NCBI GenBank assembly: GCA_025174535.1
Contig: JALBUN010000008.1
Location: 1-64,000 of the forward strand
DNA from: Cantharellus purpuraceus
Lineage: Eukaryota; Basidiomycota; Agaricomycetes; Cantharellales; Hydnaceae
Direction of reading: 5' to 3'
DNA length: 64,000 nucleotides
The position numbers were made by a program, and so were the translations under genes. Position 1 is the stretch's first letter, and every line of letters begins with the position of its first letter. Under the pieces are notes generated by a model. The model was not told the DNA's origin and searched no databases. It was given only the letters and a program-made list of their open reading frames with translations. Positions 44,939 to 56,358 of the stretch are shown here, piece by piece.

Positions 44939-45122
44939 GAGGGTGCTTACAACTTGAGGTCAAAAGGATTCTATGAGCCTTCCAGCAGTCGTCACTTTGT
45001 ATAAGTAAGCCGGCCGGGCACTGCCGACCTCGTGACGGCACCCGTTGGGCCGTTCGTCACTCCGTCAACTCGGATAGATAGGGAATTTTAGTGAGATTGA
45101 GACTAGTATCCATCTTCTCTGG

Positions 45123-46025
45123 CAGAGTAGCGACATTACACGAAGTATTGGGAAATGTCTTTAATACTGAAATTCATGAGTGGCGAAGTGTAACTAGTTC
45201 CGCAGTGTAATTGCGTCACTATATTCACACGGTTGCCAGTATCGTGTCTTCCTTGATTTTCCTTACTGGGAAAGCTGTTCCCTCCCCTTCTTTCCTCAAA
45301 CAAAGTAGAGGAAATAACCATACCAGCTTTACAATGAGTACCCAAAACATACATTTTAACAAAGGAAGTGAAACTCAAACCTCTCTTGATAGTGCAAACT
45401 AACGTTGCGAACGAAATTAGCGTTACTAAAATGATCTTTGTAGACCAGCACCGTATGTGAGTCTGATAAAATACGGATATTGTTTCGTCATGGGCCGCCG
45501 TTCAGATATAATCAACTTGACTAGGTCGTCCAGATCTATGATCTTGATATTCGTTCTTGGTCCCCCGCATGCCCTGAAACTGCCTAACTAATTCCAATGA
45601 AGTAGTAGCGAACTTCACATTCAGCCTCTCAAGGTCCAGCGTCCCGAGATAGCTGTTGGCCCTGCATTACTTCCCGTGTTCGCAGTGATTGAAGAGGATA
45701 CCCTGCACTTCCAGCGCTCAAAGCCACCGAGTACTGAGTGCCCAGTGCTGCCAGTTAGCGCTCAAGCGCTCAAGCCTTCAAACCCTAACGGGGTTTAAAC
45801 AGCAATATAGTAAGCTTTTCATTCTTCCAGCGGTCATGCTTCAGGGATAAATTAGATTTCCTTCGGAACTTCAAGAATAAGATTGGTGATGGCTGCCTTC
45901 AGGTTTTGTCTCACTAAACCATATCCATTCGGGGGGCGCTAGCAACACCTTATACAAAAGCTTGACCTTTTCGTTCCTTTGTATAATCGCACACAAGCAT
46001 ACGTGTCACCCCTCCATCCGTGGAT
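45123..46025 (+). repeat. Upstream region of HTC2, duplicate of the HTC1 upstream region
   Basis: Inverted match to 11,424-11,995, with two extra segments of about 150 bp each near 45,410-45,550 and 45,640-45,780. Presumed promoter. Confidence 0.75.
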
Positions 46026-47850
46026 ATGACAGCCAATTTTACTCACCCATCTGTTGCGAATCACGACATCACCCGTGATGAGGATAATACTACACAATAC
46101 ACACACCCTCACATTGCAGCGCATCTAGCAGGCATCCCGAACACTCTGCGCTTCAAAAATGTCATATTCGACCTTGGAGACGTACTCTTCACATACTCTA
46201 CCTCGTCTTCAAAATCTCCCATATCCTCTGTTGTCCTCAAGCACATCCTTCGCTCCTCGATCTGGTTCGAATACGAAAAGGGGAACCTGACTGAAGAGGA
46301 GGTCTACGAGCAAGTGGCCAAGGAGTATAGCTTGCCTGCCAAAAATGTGGCTCACTCCTTCTCACTTGTTCGGGAATCTTTGAAGTGTAATGCCACTCTG
46401 ATCGAAACAATCACAGCTATCAAAGCAAGTGGACGACGAATCTTCGCAATGTCCAACATGTCTGCTCCTGATTGGTTCGTAGTCAAGAAGAAATTAGATC
46501 CTTCCCAGTGGTCCCTCTTCGATGAGATCTTCATCTCGTGAGTTTTGATCAATCATACACATAATTCCGTTGACAGTGCACAATTCAGAGCCAAGGCACA
46601 CGAACGCAAGCCGCACATGGGATTTTACAAACATGTCTTGACACAGGCCAGTATTGACCCCGCTCATACCATCTTTGTGGACGACAAGATTGAAAATGTG
46701 ATCACTGCACGCTCTTTTGGAATGCACGGCATTGTGTTCGACAACATCACCAATGTGACACAACAATTGAAGGCTCTCTGTGGGGACCAGATCGAACGAG
46801 CCAAGAGTTTCCTGCGTACGAACAGGAAAAACCTGACTTCTGTGACTTCCGATGGTGTAATCTTGCACGAGGTGAGAAGCGAAAGCACAGCCCATTCCTC
46901 GCACGTCTCAGAATAATTACAGAATTATACGCCGCTTCTCATTCAAGAAGCCACTGGTGACAGGTGCGTAAGCTTAGACTCCTGTGCAAGGTTTGACTAA
47001 AAACGACATGCAGGTCCTTTGTGGATTATAACCTGTCGCCTCATTTGTCCAATTTCTTTCGTGACTCACATTCCAAGCCGAAAATCCCAGCAGTGTTCTG
47101 GAAGGACCAGTTCCCGTGAGCAGAGCATCTTGTGTGTAGTTCCAGGCTGTGACCGTCTCCATGATATTCAGGGATGATTTAGATACTTCTTCTATTGCAT
47201 TGACTGTGACAGATGTTGACGAGACAACAAAACACCATATCATGGATGAGATGCTTTCGTTTCGTGATCAAGATGGTCTAGTGCAAGTGTACTTTGATCA
47301 CTCTCGTCCTCGACTAGGTATGATTCAACCATATCTGTCACCCTCATCATTGAATCTGTGTATAGACCCTGTCGTGTGTGTCAACGTTCTCACCCTGTTT
47401 CATCGTAACGGCCGTGGTCATGAACTGGAGTCCACCCTTGACTGGGTATATTCATGCCTCGTCTGCCGTGCATACATAGAAGGAACCATGTACTACACGA
47501 CAGCAGAGGCGTTCCTCTTCTTCCTCTCCCGTCTCATGCAGAGTTCACCTTCCGTTCATCAGCGCTTCAACCATGTCTACAAGGCGCGTGTCATGGAGCG
47601 ATTTGAGGTTGAGGCAGACTCCCTCGCGTTAGGGATGCGTATATTGGCAGCTGCGACGGTTGGACTTGTTTGCGATGCAGATGTCCGGAAGCTGGCTTCG
47701 ATGCAGTGCGACAATGGGTCGTGGGCAACGGGCTCGATATACAAACTCGGATCATCGGGGGCCACGATCGCCAACGTCGGACTAACGACTGCGTTGGCGA
47801 TTAAAGCTATTCAGGCGGCCGATGCTTTTACGAACCAGAGAGTATGTTAG
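46026..47850 (+). CDS. HAD-like/terpene cyclase fusion, HTC2, 526 aa
   Basis: Six exons in the same phases as HTC1: 46026-46537, 46577-46871, 46923-46963, 47014-47115, 47172-47317 and 47366-47850, giving 526 aa. The HTC1 start codon is GTG here, so translation begins at the next ATG (MTANFTHPSV). HAD motifs FDLGDVLF, AMSNMS, Lys in RKPHMGFY and FVDDKIEN are intact. The cyclase motif is DLDTS. Exons 1, 2 and 6 are nearly identical to HTC1, exon 4 diverges, and the C-terminus changes abruptly after AIKAIQAA. It is the intact neighbour of the broken HTC3. Product probably a drimane-type alcohol or diphosphate, by family. Confidence 0.88.
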
Positions 47851-49338
47851 GAGACTGGTATGTCGATATGGAATAGTGAATAGAAGCTTACCTGGTTTCC
47901 GAATGTACATGATTACGACCTTTGCTCGCCGTTGCTCTCCTATCGAGTCCCCCGCTGGATTTGAGCCACTATCTCCAAGTTTCCCACGCTGCTGAGTTCT
48001 GTAGGCTTTGATGATGTTGCCTCAAGGCTCCACGGTTGAGGAGAAACAGGTTATTTCGGCCTGAGGCGCTATAGGGTACCGGCTGCAGACTGTTTGAAGG
48101 TTCCTCCATGAGGGAATCCTCATGATATTTGCATAGGCTATCTCTCAGCCCTACCGATATACAGTGATGAACAAAATGTTTAGGCGCTTATATACCTGCC
48201 GCCCGATTTGGTTGCACGATGACCAAATCCAATGCAATATGTGAGGGTCTGCTGTAACAGGGAGCGTGTCCTGAAATTTCGCTCCTGTAATTGCCCGAGT
48301 CTGGTAAAAATAAATGAGGTTACCTGCCAAATCCAACCGCTGTGGATAGTTACTATAAAGCCCAACCTTCCTACCGGATCAGTTTTCGTTAAGACTTCCA
48401 CTAGCAGTAGCGTGTTGGAAATAGATCAGTGAGTCCACAAGCACCCATAATAAGTAATATATTTCGACGTCATACTCCCGTCCTCTCTCCTCAGTCTTCA
48501 CACTCATACCGTGTAGACAGAGGTGAGACATTCCACTTAGTTACTAGCTATTGTTGCTCACATTTTCCTTTGCCTTAGCTAAACTCCGGAATAGCTAAAA
48601 TATAAAACAGTCTTTACACTCATACCGTGTAGACTGAGCTAAACTCCGGCATAGTTCCGCTTTCAACATAACGCTTGATTTACAAGGCATCTGAAGATTC
48701 AGATGTCTGACGTCACTCTCAATTAGTCACACTCATATTCATCGCGCTCATTGAGTTTATACACATGGATATAAAAATGCGGTCATCCTATGCGAAGCTT
48801 AAAAAACATCGTAAAGTCAGCAAATTTTAGCAGACCTGAATTCTGTGCTTAATACTTTTCAATCCAGCTTGCCGATATTTATTGGTGTCAAAAAATTTTG
48901 CTTGACCTCGGACTACACATTGCCGGCTCACGCTATCGTAGTCACTGCTGAATCTGAACCTGATAAATTGAGGTACAGATGTCAATTGAAGAAAAGTGTT
49001 TGTGCCTTTGCGGTGAATGGATTCTGTACCTAGTGTCTCTGACAGGCATGTTCTCGATGTTAACTTGCATCGTAGCACTGCTGTATCGCCTTGACTTGAA
49101 ATTTTTTTGCCCGGCCCTAAGGATAGCGAGAGACCGGTGAGTCCTGTTCTTTTATTCGTCCGGCGTACTCAATCTCCCGAGTGTCAAGTCCATCACGCTT
49201 TGAAGAAATGCAAAAATGGGAACGATTCTAGAACAAGTCCAAGGGCGCTAACCAATACTTTAAAATGCTCACCTTGACCATCTATGCAATAACATACAAA
49301 CGTACATTCACGTTTGTGGAGGACTTCAAGGACGAGAC
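47851..49338. other. Intergenic region between HTC2 and HTC3
   Basis: About 1.5 kb. Contains a local repeat: TACACTCATACCGTGTAGAC-like segments near 48,495 and 48,612, each linked to AGCTAAACTCCGG. No gene. Confidence 0.5.
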
Positions 49339-51178
49339 ATGACCCTTGCTTCTGCTTTGCTAAATCTGGACAAGACCCACGGTATCAACGATCATGGCAA
49401 TGATTCACAATACACCATTCCTCATGTCGTTGCAAATTTACCGAGGGTTTCGAGCACTGTACGCTTCACAAGCGTGATATTCGACCTTGGAGACGTCCTC
49501 TTCACATACTCTACCTCGTCCTCAAGATCTCCCATCTCCTCTATACTCCTCAGGCGCCTTCTCCGCTCCTCGATCTGGTTCGAATACGAAAAGGGGAACC
49601 TGACTGAAGAGGCGGCCTACGCTCAACTAGCCAAAGAGTACAATCTCTCTGCGGGTGATGTAGCACACTCCTTCTCAATTGCTCGCGAATCGTTGAAGAG
49701 CAACGCCACTCTGATCGAAACAATCACAGCTATCAAAGCAAGTGGACGACGAATCTTCGCAATGCCAACATGTCTGCTCCTGATTGGGTCGCAGTCGAGA
49801 AAAAATTAGATCCTTCCCAGTGGTCCCTCTTCGATGAGATCTTCATCTCGTGAGTTTTGATCAATCATACACATAATTCCGTTGACGGTGCACAATTCAG
49901 AGCCAAGGCACACGAACGCAAGCCGCACATGGGATTTTACAGACATGTCTTGACACAGGCCAGTATTGACCCCGCTCACACCATCTTTGTGGACGACAAG
50001 ATTGAAAATGTGATCACTGCACGCTCTTTTGGAATGCACGGCATTGTATTCGACAACATCACCAATGTGACACAACAATTGAAGGCTCTCTGTGGGGACC
50101 AGATCGAACGGAGCCAAGAGTTTCCTGCGTACGAATAGGAAAAACCTGACTTGTGACTTCCGATGGTGTAATCTTGCACGAGGTGAGAAGCGAAAGCACA
50201 GCCCATTCCTCGCACGTCTCAGAATAATTACAGAATTATACGCCGCTTCTCATTCAAGAAGCCACTGGTGATAAGTACGCGAATATGTTTTCTGCAGACA
50301 TGTCTCCCTCATGATGCGTGCAGGTCCCTTGTGGATTACGATCTATCGCCTCGTCTGTCAAATTTCTTCCGTTACTCTTCGTCCATGCCATCGGTCCCTT
50401 CGGTGTTCTGGAAGGAACAGTTTCCGTAAGCAGAGCATCTACGTGGAATTTAAAATTGTAATAATTTCCACAATAGTGATGACTTGTATACTGCCGCTAA
50501 TGCGTTGACGGTAGCAGATGTTGACGACGCAACGAAGTTTAGTATTATGGACGAGATGCTTTTGTTCCGTGATCAGGATGGTCTGGTGCAAGTTTACTTT
50601 GATCACTCTCGTCCTCGACTAGGTATGATCCAGGCCATATCTATCACTACTCATCATTCAACCGGTCTTCAGATCCCGTCGTGTGTGTCAACGTTCTCAC
50701 GCTGTTCTATCGTAACGGCCGAGGACATGAACTGGAGTCCACCCTTGACTGGGTATATTCATGTCTCGTTTGTCGCGCATATACCGACGGAACCCTGTAC
50801 TACACAACAGCAGAGGCGTTCCTCTTCTTCCTCTCCCGTCTCATGCAGAGTTCACCTTCCGTTCATCAGCGCTTCAACCATGTCTACAAGGCGCGTGTCA
50901 TGGAGCGATTTGAGGTTGAGGCAGACTCCCTCGCATTAGGGATGCGTATATTGGCAGCTGCGACGGTTGGACTTGTTTGCGATGCAGATGTCCGGAAGCT
51001 GGCTTCGATGCAGTGCGACAATGGGTCGTGGGCAACGGGCTCGATATACAAACTCGGATCATCGGGGGCCACGATCGCCAACGTCGGACTGACGACTGCG
51101 TTGGCGATCAAGGCCATTCAAGCGGCTGAGACTACTTCGAACTTGGCCCGACAATCGGCTGATATCTCAGTAAATTGA
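49339..51178 (+). pseudogene. HAD-like/terpene cyclase, HTC3, broken and chimeric
   Basis: Starts MTLASALLNLDKTHGIND; the first 350 bp differ clearly from HTC1/2, whereas from about 49,700 on the sequence is almost that of HTC1. A T is missing near 49,765 in the AMSNMS region, a G is gained near 50,111 and two bases are lost near 50,151, so the frame is lost in the HAD half. The cyclase motif is DLYTA in place of DLDTA (about 50,485-50,500), removing the catalytic Asp. Exon 6 is otherwise intact and ends like HTC1. Converges on the truncated SDR2 with the same 118-bp stop-to-stop spacing as the HTC1/SDR1 pair. Confidence 0.85.
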
Positions 51179-51296
51179 GATATCATGTTCTGGTTGTGGT
51201 AGAATATAGGTATATGGCGGTACAAGTGCGTATGACAATAATTGTATTTACTCATGTTCGGGTGCACGATTTCAACGTGCCGATCATCAACGGTCA

Positions 51297-52083
51297 TCAA
51301 GCTCGTATCGGCTCTTTGATGGCCTTAATCTGTTCTTCTAGATATGCCAGTAACTCGTTCTGTACCTTCTCATCTGCCGCACGGGGGTCGGCAGTGCCGA
51401 TACGAGCCCATGGGATTAGGTACTACAGGCAATCTATTAAGCCACATGAAAAAAAACAAGGCAAGCATAACACTCACGCTACCGACCGCTTGTTCGGCTT
51501 CTGGCATGGTTCCAGCCCAGAGTTGAGTAAACGCACCGTAACTAAGTATGCGCACTTGTTAGAGTGGGGTATATACGGGTTGGAGGTCACGTACGCCACA
51601 GGTTTTAACATCATCCTCGCTGCAGCTTTTTCAATAGCATTACCATGCCTACATTGCGCGTGATGTTAATCCTTGAGCTCTCGTGTGGAGTGATCAAAGG
51701 GACATGCCGTTGAAGTTCTGTGCTAATGCCACCTGGGTGAAGAGAATAAGAGGCGACCTTATCGTGGTGATGTCTGTTCAGGAGGTGGGTGAACATGATA
51801 TTTCCCTAAGTGCGTCTGTGAGAAAGGATAATTACTAGTGAGTTGAAGTGAAAATAAGATTACCATTTTACTAAAGCCATAGAGGTGCCATTGAGCTCCA
51901 GTTCCCGGCAAGCCTGTTGGGCCCCATTTCTTTATTTTTGCATCACGTTCTGGACCACCTTTGAACGCTGCCCAATCCATTCCGTTGCCAGTAGCATATA
52001 TGTGGGCTGAGGAAGACGTGTTGACGACGTGAGCTTTCACACCGTTTTCAGTAGTGGAATGCTCGAGTGCAGGGAGCAAGAGC
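51297..52083 (-). pseudogene. SDR2, 5'-truncated copy of SDR1
   Basis: Minus-strand copy of SDR1 exons 6 to 10, with the same splice sites and the GC-AG intron. It begins at the first codon of exon 6 (MLLLPALEHS) where G2 retrotransposon sequence starts (52,084), so the nucleotide-binding half is missing. Retains NTSSS and YGFSK. Very close to SDR1 in sequence. Confidence 0.85.
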
Positions 52084-52296
52084 ATCCAAAACAGATACTC
52101 CACCTCCACTGACCATCACCGATCCCTGGCCCCAGACTTCAAGGTTGGAGACAAGGTTTTTGTCAAATCTGACAACATCTGTACCACAAGACCTTCCAAG
52201 AAACTATCAGAGAAATATCTTGGTCCTTTCAAAATCATTGCTCAAGCAGGCTCTAACTCCTTTACCCTCCATCTACAAGAAAGCATGCGCTCCATT

Positions 52297-52903
52297 TGTT
52301 ACATACTGTAACACCAAGTCTGAACTCTGGACCTCCATCTCCTTCATCTCCATCTCTGTCAACTCCACCTCCATCAACCCCAAACTCCATTATTGTTCTC
52401 TCTATAAGTAGTTCCTTCTTATGGGTTACAACAAACCTCCTTCTTTATTATTGTTTAGTTTCAGTTTGGACTTGGGTCCAAACTCCAAACTCCTTTCCAT
52501 GTTGTACTCCATATCCATCTTATTGTCTTATCATTTTAGTTTCAGCATTCAATTCTCCACATACTTATATGGGCTACTCTCTGTCTATTACAGTAGTTCG
52601 TATATCAACTAAGATTTTCCCCATTAACTTCTTGGTTGCTAGCTTCTTGACAAATACCTTCTTGACAAGTTGAACTCTGGATCCCTGATCCAACTCCATA
52701 CTCCAAACTCCAAAATATTGGACTGACGATCTGAGGGGGTGCAACACACAAGTTGAAGCCAAGTCCACTTGATCCAACTCACTAGTATTGCTCCCACTCT
52801 GTCTCCAGTTGAACTGGAACAGTAAAGTCCCATCTCCCTCTTTACTAGCAGCTGAACTCCAGCCTTTTTCCATTGAACCCCAAGTTGTCCCAGACACTTA
52901 ACA
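52297..52903 (+). mobile_element. G2 solo LTR inside a G2 element
   Basis: 607 bp, TGTTACATACTG to ACTTAACA. Perfect duplication CCATT at 52292-52296 and 52904-52908. Removing it restores the pol reading frame seen at 58,293 (SIHPVFHISML-type). Confidence 0.92.
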
Positions 52904-53222
52904 CCATTCACCCCATCTTCCATGTTTCCATGTTTCCATGCTTGAACCCTCAACTCCAGATCCATTCTCCAGTCAAGAACCAACTCCAGTTCCTTCTGTT
53001 GTCATAGATGGAGAACCAAAGTACAAGATATCAGAGATCCTGGACTCCAAGATCAACAAGAGACAAAAATGCAAATTGCAATACCTTGTCAAGTGGGCAG
53101 GATATGAAGGAACAGATGATGAAACCTCCTGGCTACCAGCTTTGGAACTAGGACATGCAATGGAGATTATCTCCGATTTCCACCAGGCTTATCCTCATAA
53201 ACCTGGCCCCATATTGTTTTGA
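52904..53222 (+). pseudogene. G2 chromodomain, copy 1
   Basis: End of pol: KYKISEILDSKI, CKLQYLVKWAGYEGTDDETS, then WLPALELGHA and a stop after GPILF. Nearly identical to 58,293-58,610. The upstream pol is missing. Confidence 0.85.
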
Positions 53223-53979
53223 TTCACTCCAGTTTTTTCTCCAAGAAATCAGTCATCCACTAGTCATCATGTTCTCTAGATACATCACTTCTCCTCTATC
53301 TCTGATTCCCCTACACCTGACTCCTCTGATTCCCCATCCACTGTTCCCTCCTTCTCCAAATTCTCCAATTCCAACTTCTGCTCCCTAAGCATCCTATCTA
53401 TCTCCTCCCTAAGCATCCTATCTATCTCCTCCTATGGCCACCACCTCTCATCATCCAACCTATCAAGATTCTCCATGGAGTCCCAAGATCCTGAGGAGTT
53501 CGAGCCTGTGTCATATATGGTGCCTAGAACTTCTAGCTCCAGTGCATCTAACTCCCTTTGGAGCAGACTCCATCTCTGTCCCATTGTATAGTGGTGGGAC
53601 ATCCATGAGCTCACCCATGTGTGTCTCAATGCCCTGGAGAGCCACATTTGTTCCCTTGATGTGCTTGGAAACCTTGATTAATTGATGGGCCACAGCAGCT
53701 GCGTTAATACTAACATCCTGCACAGCTTTGACCAATGCATGAGGAACAGCCTCAGTGGCAGGACCTGTACTTGCAGTCCTAGTCCATCATTGCTTGGGAG
53801 AAGGGTCCACCATGCTGCTGCCCTCTTCACAATCATGTTTCCATCAAGGAGGAGCACTACCTTTTACCTCACATTTCAGCCAGTTTGACTGGCACATGAG
53901 GCATGAGTGAGATTTTCCAGTCTAGAAAACAAAAACAATAATCAGTATGAAATCTAAAATTCAGTCACTGTTTCACTCA

Positions 53980-55397
53980 TGTTATGACTATATTCATTAA
54001 TGCCCAGATCCCCATGCATATGAAATATATACTCCATTTTGTTAAGAATTTATTCAAGTAATATTACAATCTATTGGAGCAAGAGGGGGGAGTTTTATGA
54101 TAAGGAAAAGTTGTGAAAAGTTTGGGAATTTTTTGATTAAGGGATGAGGAGGAGGTGTTTTTCGATTTTATTTTGTGAGCCATCCTTTCATTCTACGGGG
54201 ATAGCTACTACTCACAAAGGGAGGTATTATGATGATTTTCATTCGTCATAAACCTCAAGTCAAACGGGTAAAAATTCCTTTCTCTATAAAAAGTTTTTCC
54301 CCATGACATCACATATTATCAGTATCCACATCTTTTCTTTTATCATGTTTCAATCTTACTAAAAGGTTTTTTTTATCATGTGATTGTCAAATTGTATATT
54401 AACTACAACTGTGTACGAGTATCAATAAGGAGATTCACTACTTTTAATCCCTTCCAAGCTGCAAACAAACAGCTTGTGTCAACTTTCTGTCGTTCCTGGA
54501 ATAACTCCTAAACGACCTATTCGATTTGAAATCTTTTGCATATCCCATTAGGATATTGCATAAAATATTTCTATCTCAAATTACGAACGATTTGGATCAT
54601 TACATCCATTTCTATTAAGCAAACACTTTTTCGAAGTGTTGCTATTCCCATTTCTGCTCAAATATTCTGCAGAAGTCCCAGTTCTTAACCAAATATTCTG
54701 ATATTTGGTAACATTACTCTACTAAACAACACCTTTCCATCGACCCTGCATATATCTGCATCCTTGCAGTAATTGCTCCCCTATTCAAAAATCTACTTCG
54801 CCACCATCCCTCACCTTCATCTTACACTCACCCACAACACCCCTCCATATCTTTTCTTAACACATTTGGGAATCATCACGTCTCCATTATCTGTCCGATT
54901 GTCACTGCCGAATCTTGCCCATCCGTGTCCGGTTCCAATTGATGCATCAGCATCACCATAGGAACCTGGACATCCATCCCCGTTGGACTTGGACATACTC
55001 ATGTAAGGCCATTGGCCTCAGAGACCCATCACCGGAGTAATTATTATTAGATTTCAAATATGTATTTAAGTTGCCCAACTGGGGACTTCATTCCCCAGTT
55101 TGAATATTGAATCACACCTAGTTCCTAAGTCCAATCCTAACTCTCTAAGTCATACTCCATCTCCAAAATCTTGGACACCAGTATTAGTGGGGGTGCAGCA
55201 CATAAGCTGAAGCCAAGTCCATTCTGACCCCCACAATGTACCTGACTCCTTCTCCAACCCCAACCAGACCTCCAACCAAACCTCCAACCAAACCTCCAAC
55301 CAAACCTCCAACCAAACCTCCAACCAAACCTCCAACCAAACCTCCAACCAAACCTCCAACCCAATCTCCAACCCCGATTTGGACCTAGTGCATAACA
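53980..55397 (+). mobile_element. G1 solo LTR, interrupted by LTR X
   Basis: Starts TGTTATGAC at 53980, resumes at 54863 and ends GCATAACA at 55397. Perfect duplication ACTCA at 53975-53979 and 55398-55402. Contains a (CCAACCAAACCT)-type tandem run near 55,260-55,360. Confidence 0.9.
54040..54862 (+). mobile_element. Solo LTR X, AT-rich, nested in the G1 LTR
   Basis: 823 bp, TGTTAAGAATTTATTC to TTTTCTTAACA, with perfect duplication CATTT (54035-54039, 54863-54867). TATA-like CTATAAAAAG near 54,284. Distantly similar to LTR Y at 59500-60261 in reverse (shared CTGGAATAACTCC). Confidence 0.88.
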
Positions 55398-55930
55398 ACT
55401 CACCATTGCCCACTTGCACACATCATTGTGCTTGACACATGTATCAGATATGAGGTCCAGTTTGGACCCCTCACCCAGATCCCTGACCACTTCCTTGCCT
55501 TTTGCAACTACCTTCCTCAAGGCCCTTTTCTTTGTGGCCTCCACCCTGACTCAAGCCACTTCCTTCCTCATGATCCTCTTCTCTTCTTCTGCCTTCTTTT
55601 TCTCTGTGGCATCCACCTCTGCGATTGACTTATCCAACTCAGTGTGTTGCTGGTGAAGTTCTTCAGCAGAGGGCATAGCAGATGGTGGTAAGAGATAAGG
55701 AGAGAGGCAACACATGTTTAATAAATTGGCCCAGCCTTGTGTGCCAATTCAAAATGCATATACCAACAATTTTCCCATGATGCTAACTAAGATCTCATGG
55801 GCTTGATCTAGAAGGGAGATACTGTTACATCCTGTAACACCAAGTCCAATCTCCAGATCTCCATCTCCATCTCCAGCTCCTTCAACTCCACCTCCATCAA
55901 CCCCAAACTCCATTATTGTTCTCCATATAA

Positions 55931-56358
55931 GCCAGGGAGTTACAATTTGGATATCTTAAAAGATTTTGGATGTGTGAAATTTTCATAAATATGAATATAT
56001 ATTCTATATTTTAATAAACTTTAAAAGATAAGACAATTGGTTGAGATGAACATAACTGTTTATATGAATATAACAGTAATGTATGTATTAATATAATTGG
56101 TATTATATAGGTTATTTAGATATACAAATACCAGGTGGGGATTAAAGATAGTTCAAATTATGTTACAAGTATTGTATAAGAAAGAATCAATGATATTTGG
56201 ATGTTCCCTCAAGAGAGTTGCCACCACTAAATGGGGAAAAAAAGAATTATTTTTGAGAATTATGCCAAAATATCAAATATGTTTTAATCTAGTATATTGT
56301 GTAAAATTTGAGAATCATGTTGAAATATGAAAATAAGTTTTAATCTAAGTGTGTTGTG
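55931..56358 (+). repeat. Truncated MITE copy C
   Basis: Matches the interior of the 565-bp repeat from GCCAGGGAGTTAC to about AAGTGTATTG; both ends are missing. It joins two G2 fragments, suggesting a deletion or template-switch event between copies. Confidence 0.75.

Larger units (their letters stand above)
53223..55676 (-). pseudogene. Antisense accessory gene of G2, copy 1, interrupted by an LTR in its intron
   Basis: Minus strand. Exon 1 side (55,676 to about 55,403) starts MPSAEELHQQHTELDKSIAE, a charged helix, with one TGA, then the first Cys half. The G1 LTR 53980-55397 lies exactly at the donor site of the intron (duplication TGAGT on this strand). Past it, the intron end (TTTTGTTTTCTAG) and exon 2 follow: SCLMCQSNWLKC, a linker, a helix VVAHQLIKVSKHIKG and an acidic tail down to about 53,300. 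Same architecture as the G1 accessory gene. One cluster residue is changed (Cys to His before SCLMC). Confidence 0.65.
52084..55930 (+). mobile_element. G2 Gypsy element, copy 1, 3' part, with nested LTRs
   Basis: Starts in the C-terminal part of integrase (52,084), is interrupted by a G2 solo LTR, continues with the chromodomain, the antisense accessory gene (interrupted by a G1 LTR that itself holds another LTR) and the first 108 bp of the 3' LTR (55823-55930), then joins MITE copy C. Confidence 0.8.
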
